Assembly: GCA_035551935.1 (NCBI GenBank)
Contig: DASZMJ010000632.1
Location: 1 to 13,966 of the forward strand
From: DASZMJ01 sp035551935
GTDB taxonomy: Bacteria > Planctomycetota > Planctomycetia > Isosphaerales > Isosphaeraceae
Length of the DNA: 13,966 nt
Direction of reading: 5' to 3'
A program made the position numbers and the translations under genes. This document shows positions 12,002 to 13,966 of the stretch, piece by piece. Positions within the stretch are counted from its first letter, which is position 1. Every line of letters begins with the position of its first letter. A model generated the notes under the pieces. It was not told the origin of the DNA, ran no database searches, and was given only the letters and a program-made list of their open reading frames with translations.

Positions 12002-13948
12002 ATGATCCTCCCTCTCATCGTCGGCTGCACCTTGCTCGCCGTCTCTGGGGACGTCTCCCCCCCACGCCCCTCCGACCACGACCTCAAGACCTACGCCTCG
12101 GCCAAGGCCAAGGCCCGCCGCGACCCCGACGCCCACTTCCGGCTCGCCCTCTGGTGCGAGGCCCACGGCCTGAAGGCCGAGCGGCTCCGACACCTGGCGC
12201 TGACCGTCCTCATCGACCCCGACCACGCCGCGGCGCGCGGCCTACTCGGCTTCGTCCGCGACGGCGACCGCTGGCGCAAGGCCAAGGACGTCGTCGACCG
12301 CGCCAGAGCCGACGAGGAGCTCGCCAAGAAGCTGGCCGAGTACGAGGCCCGGCGCGCGTTCCTGGACGAGGCCGACCGGCTCGGGCGATGGCCCCAGAAG
12401 GGGGAAGAGAAGGCCGACTGGCCGCGGAACGACTACGAATTGGGGCTCTGGTGCGAGAAGAACGGCCTGAAGGCCGAGGCCACCGCGCACTTCTACGCCG
12501 CCACACGCGAGGGGAGACATCGGGTCGAGGCCTGGCACCACCTCGGCTTCCACCGCTGGGAAGGACGGTGGGTGAGCGACGCGCAGCTCGCGGCGATCCA
12601 GGCCGAGACCACCGCGCAATACGCGGCCGACAAGCGCTGGACGCCGCTGCTCAAGAAGTGGCGGGCCGAGCTGCGCGGCCGGGGCGAGACACTCCGATCG
12701 AAGGCGGCCTCGGCCCTCGAGGAGGTCGACGACCCCCGCGCCGTCGCCGCGATCTGGCGGGTCTTCGGCGGTGGCGATCCGGAGGACCTCCGGACCGCGA
12801 CGCGGATGCTCGCCCGGATCGAGACGCCGAAATCGACGCGCATCCTCTCGGCGTTGGCCGTCCAGTGCGACCTCGTCGACGTCCGCGACGACGCGATCGC
12901 GGCCCTCGACCGGCGCGAGCCGGGCGACTACGCCGAGGCGCTGGTCGAGCAGTTCCACACGCCCGTCACCTTCGCCGTCACGCCCGTGACCGGCCCCGGC
13001 TCGACCGGGAAGCTGACGGTGGATTGCCCGCGGTTCCACCTCGAGCGCGGCTACGACGCCCCGCCGCCGTTCACGATCGGCTCGCTCTTCTACGGCTTCG
13101 TCGGCCGCGACCCCTTCGGCATGCCCGTGGCCATCCAGGGCATCGAGATGTCGCGGCTCACCAGGGAGCCGACCGAGGAGGAGATCCAGGACCTCCACAA
13201 GTACGAGATGCGCACGATCATGATGATCCTCGCCGCCCAGCAGAAGGCGGCCAACGCGCGCATGCAGCAGGCACTCGACGTCGAGTTCCTCCGGCAGATG
13301 AACGGCACGTTCCGGATCACGAACCAGCGGGCCGCGGCCGTCCTCGGCCAGACCCTCGACGCCCCGAATTACGGCGACGACGAGGACGCCTGGAAGCGGT
13401 GGTGGTACGACCGGGTCGGCTACCGCTACACGCCGGCCCCGAAGGTCGAGATGATCCAGGCGGTCCAGCAGATCCCCGCTCCGTACCTGACCACCTGCTT
13501 CGGCGCCGGCACGCCCGTGCTGACCCGCGATGGGCCGAAGGCGATCGAAAAGGTCCAGGTCGGCGACGTGGTCCTCAGCCAGGACGGCGCCACCGGCGCG
13601 TTGAGCTACCAGCCGGTCGTCGGCCTGCACCACAACCCGCCCGACGAGACGCTGCTCGTCCGGCTGGGGGACGAGAGGATCGTGGCCAGCGTCTACCACC
13701 GCTTCTGGCGGCCGGGCAAGGGGTGGGCGATGGCCCGCGAGCTGAGGCCGGGGGACACGGTCCGGACGGTCGCCGGCCCGGTGCGCGTCGGCTCGGTCGG
13801 CTGCGGCGATCGCGAGCCCTTGTACAACCTCGACGTGGCCGGCCCGGCGACCTTCTTCGTCGGCATGGCCGGGGCGCTCGTCCACGACAACACGCTTCCG
13901 GACCCCCGCCTCAAGCCCTTTGACGCGGCGCCGAACCTCGCGCCGTGA
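12002..13948 (+). CDS. Exported TPR/HEAT-like protein with C-terminal HINT (intein-like) domain
   Basis: The 648-residue product starts with a hydrophobic signal-like segment (MILPLIVGCTLLAVSG). Two TPR-like units follow, at about residues 36-92 and 140-193, each with LxLWCExxGLKAE. Residues about 225-325 look like HEAT-type helical repeats, and about 325-498 are uncharacterised. Residues 499-630 form a pretoxin-HINT/intein-like domain. Its marks are the nucleophile Cys499 (CFGAGTPVLTRDG), VQVGDVVLS, block B SVYHRFW with His566 and GWAMARELRPGDTV, and the terminal strand YNLDVAGPATFFVG ending in VHDN (His628, Asn630). Thr631 and 17 more residues follow, then the stop. HINT domains can cleave or splice proteins autocatalytically. 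Here no toxin or other domain follows, so cleavage would release only an 18-residue tail. The promoter, palindrome and GGAGG site lie directly upstream. Confidence 0.87.
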   Translation: MILPLIVGCTLLAVSGDVSPPRPSDHDLKTYASAKAKARRDPDAHFRLALWCEAHGLKAERLRHLALTVLIDPDHAAARGLLGFVRDGDRWRKAKDVVDRARADEELAKKLAEYEARRAFLDEADRLGRWPQKGEEKADWPRNDYELGLWCEKNGLKAEATAHFYAATREGRHRVEAWHHLGFHRWEGRWVSDAQLAAIQAETTAQYAADKRWTPLLKKWRAELRGRGETLRSKAASALEEVDDPRAVAAIWRVFGGGDPEDLRTATRMLARIETPKSTRILSALAVQCDLVDVRDDAIAALDRREPGDYAEALVEQFHTPVTFAVTPVTGPGSTGKLTVDCPRFHLERGYDAPPPFTIGSLFYGFVGRDPFGMPVAIQGIEMSRLTREPTEEEIQDLHKYEMRTIMMILAAQQKAANARMQQALDVEFLRQMNGTFRITNQRAAAVLGQTLDAPNYGDDEDAWKRWWYDRVGYRYTPAPKVEMIQAVQQIPAPYLTTCFGAGTPVLTRDGPKAIEKVQVGDVVLSQDGATGALSYQPVVGLHHNPPDETLLVRLGDERIVASVYHRFWRPGKGWAMARELRPGDTVRTVAGPVRVGSVGCGDREPLYNLDVAGPATFFVGMAGALVHDNTLPDPRLKPFDAAPNLAP

Positions 13949-13966
13949 AGCAAGATCCCCGTGGTG

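Noticed and set aside
10738..13923. Very long plus-strand open frame (over 1000 codons)
   Set aside because: It crosses a protease gene on the other strand, kdsB and the HINT gene in another frame. Its translation is Arg/Pro/Gly-rich with no domains, a typical GC-rich shadow.
13496..13948. Polymorphic toxin
   Set aside because: A HINT domain is present, but only 18 residues follow it and no toxin domain or immunity gene is visible before the window ends.

Overview
The window reads as chromosomal DNA from a high-GC planctomycete, most likely of the Isosphaeraceae type. The evidence is a cluster of traits typical of that group: a DUF1559 pseudopilin-like protein with the H-x9-DG motif, a secreted protease whose N-terminus carries an LE-x-RRLL motif, a YVTN-propeller/di-haem cytochrome fusion, a zinc-ribbon-headed PrsW protein, an LPS (KDO) gene, and a TPR/HEAT-like protein ending in a HINT domain. 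GC is very high, with strong G/C third positions in almost every gene. This assignment is an inference from gene content. No rRNA, tRNA, CRISPR array or recognisable transposase gene was seen.

Layout. 1-182 is non-coding and palindrome-rich. 183-629 (-) encodes a two-ACT-domain protein. 630-1324 has no convincing gene but holds a nested palindromic repeat (about 1031-1177). 1325-3181 (+) encodes the propeller/di-haem protein. A small HicB-like gene (3224-3415, +) follows and overlaps the start of a multi-pass membrane protein (3412-4272, +). Two hairpins separate this from the minus-strand DUF1559 gene (4374-5432). Upstream of that gene lies a small Cys/His-rich exported protein gene (5602-5955, -) with a good sigma-70-like promoter. 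A second copy of the palindromic repeat (6076-6154) supplies the last eight codons and the stop of a methyltransferase-like gene (6128-7033, -). A lipoprotein with an alpha/beta-hydrolase fold but no catalytic Ser or His follows (7146-8069, -). Divergent from it is zinc-ribbon-PrsW (8276-9625, +), whose end overlaps by 32 bp the end of a subtilisin-like protease gene (9594-10895, -). kdsB (11147-11890, +) and the HINT-domain protein (12002-13948, +) close the window.

How the genes relate. There is no single obvious pathway. Most products are predicted to be exported or in the membrane (di-haem protein, membrane protein, DUF1559 pseudopilin, Cys/His protein, lipoprotein, PrsW, subtilase, HINT protein), and kdsB contributes to the outer membrane, so the window is rich in cell-envelope functions. 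The items most worth follow-up are the composite palindromic repeat family and its effect on the methyltransferase C-terminus, the active-site-less hydrolase lipoprotein, the HINT protein that would release only an 18-residue tail, and the HicB-like/membrane-protein pair with a 4-bp start/stop overlap. I do not see a convincing complete new defence or biosynthetic system.
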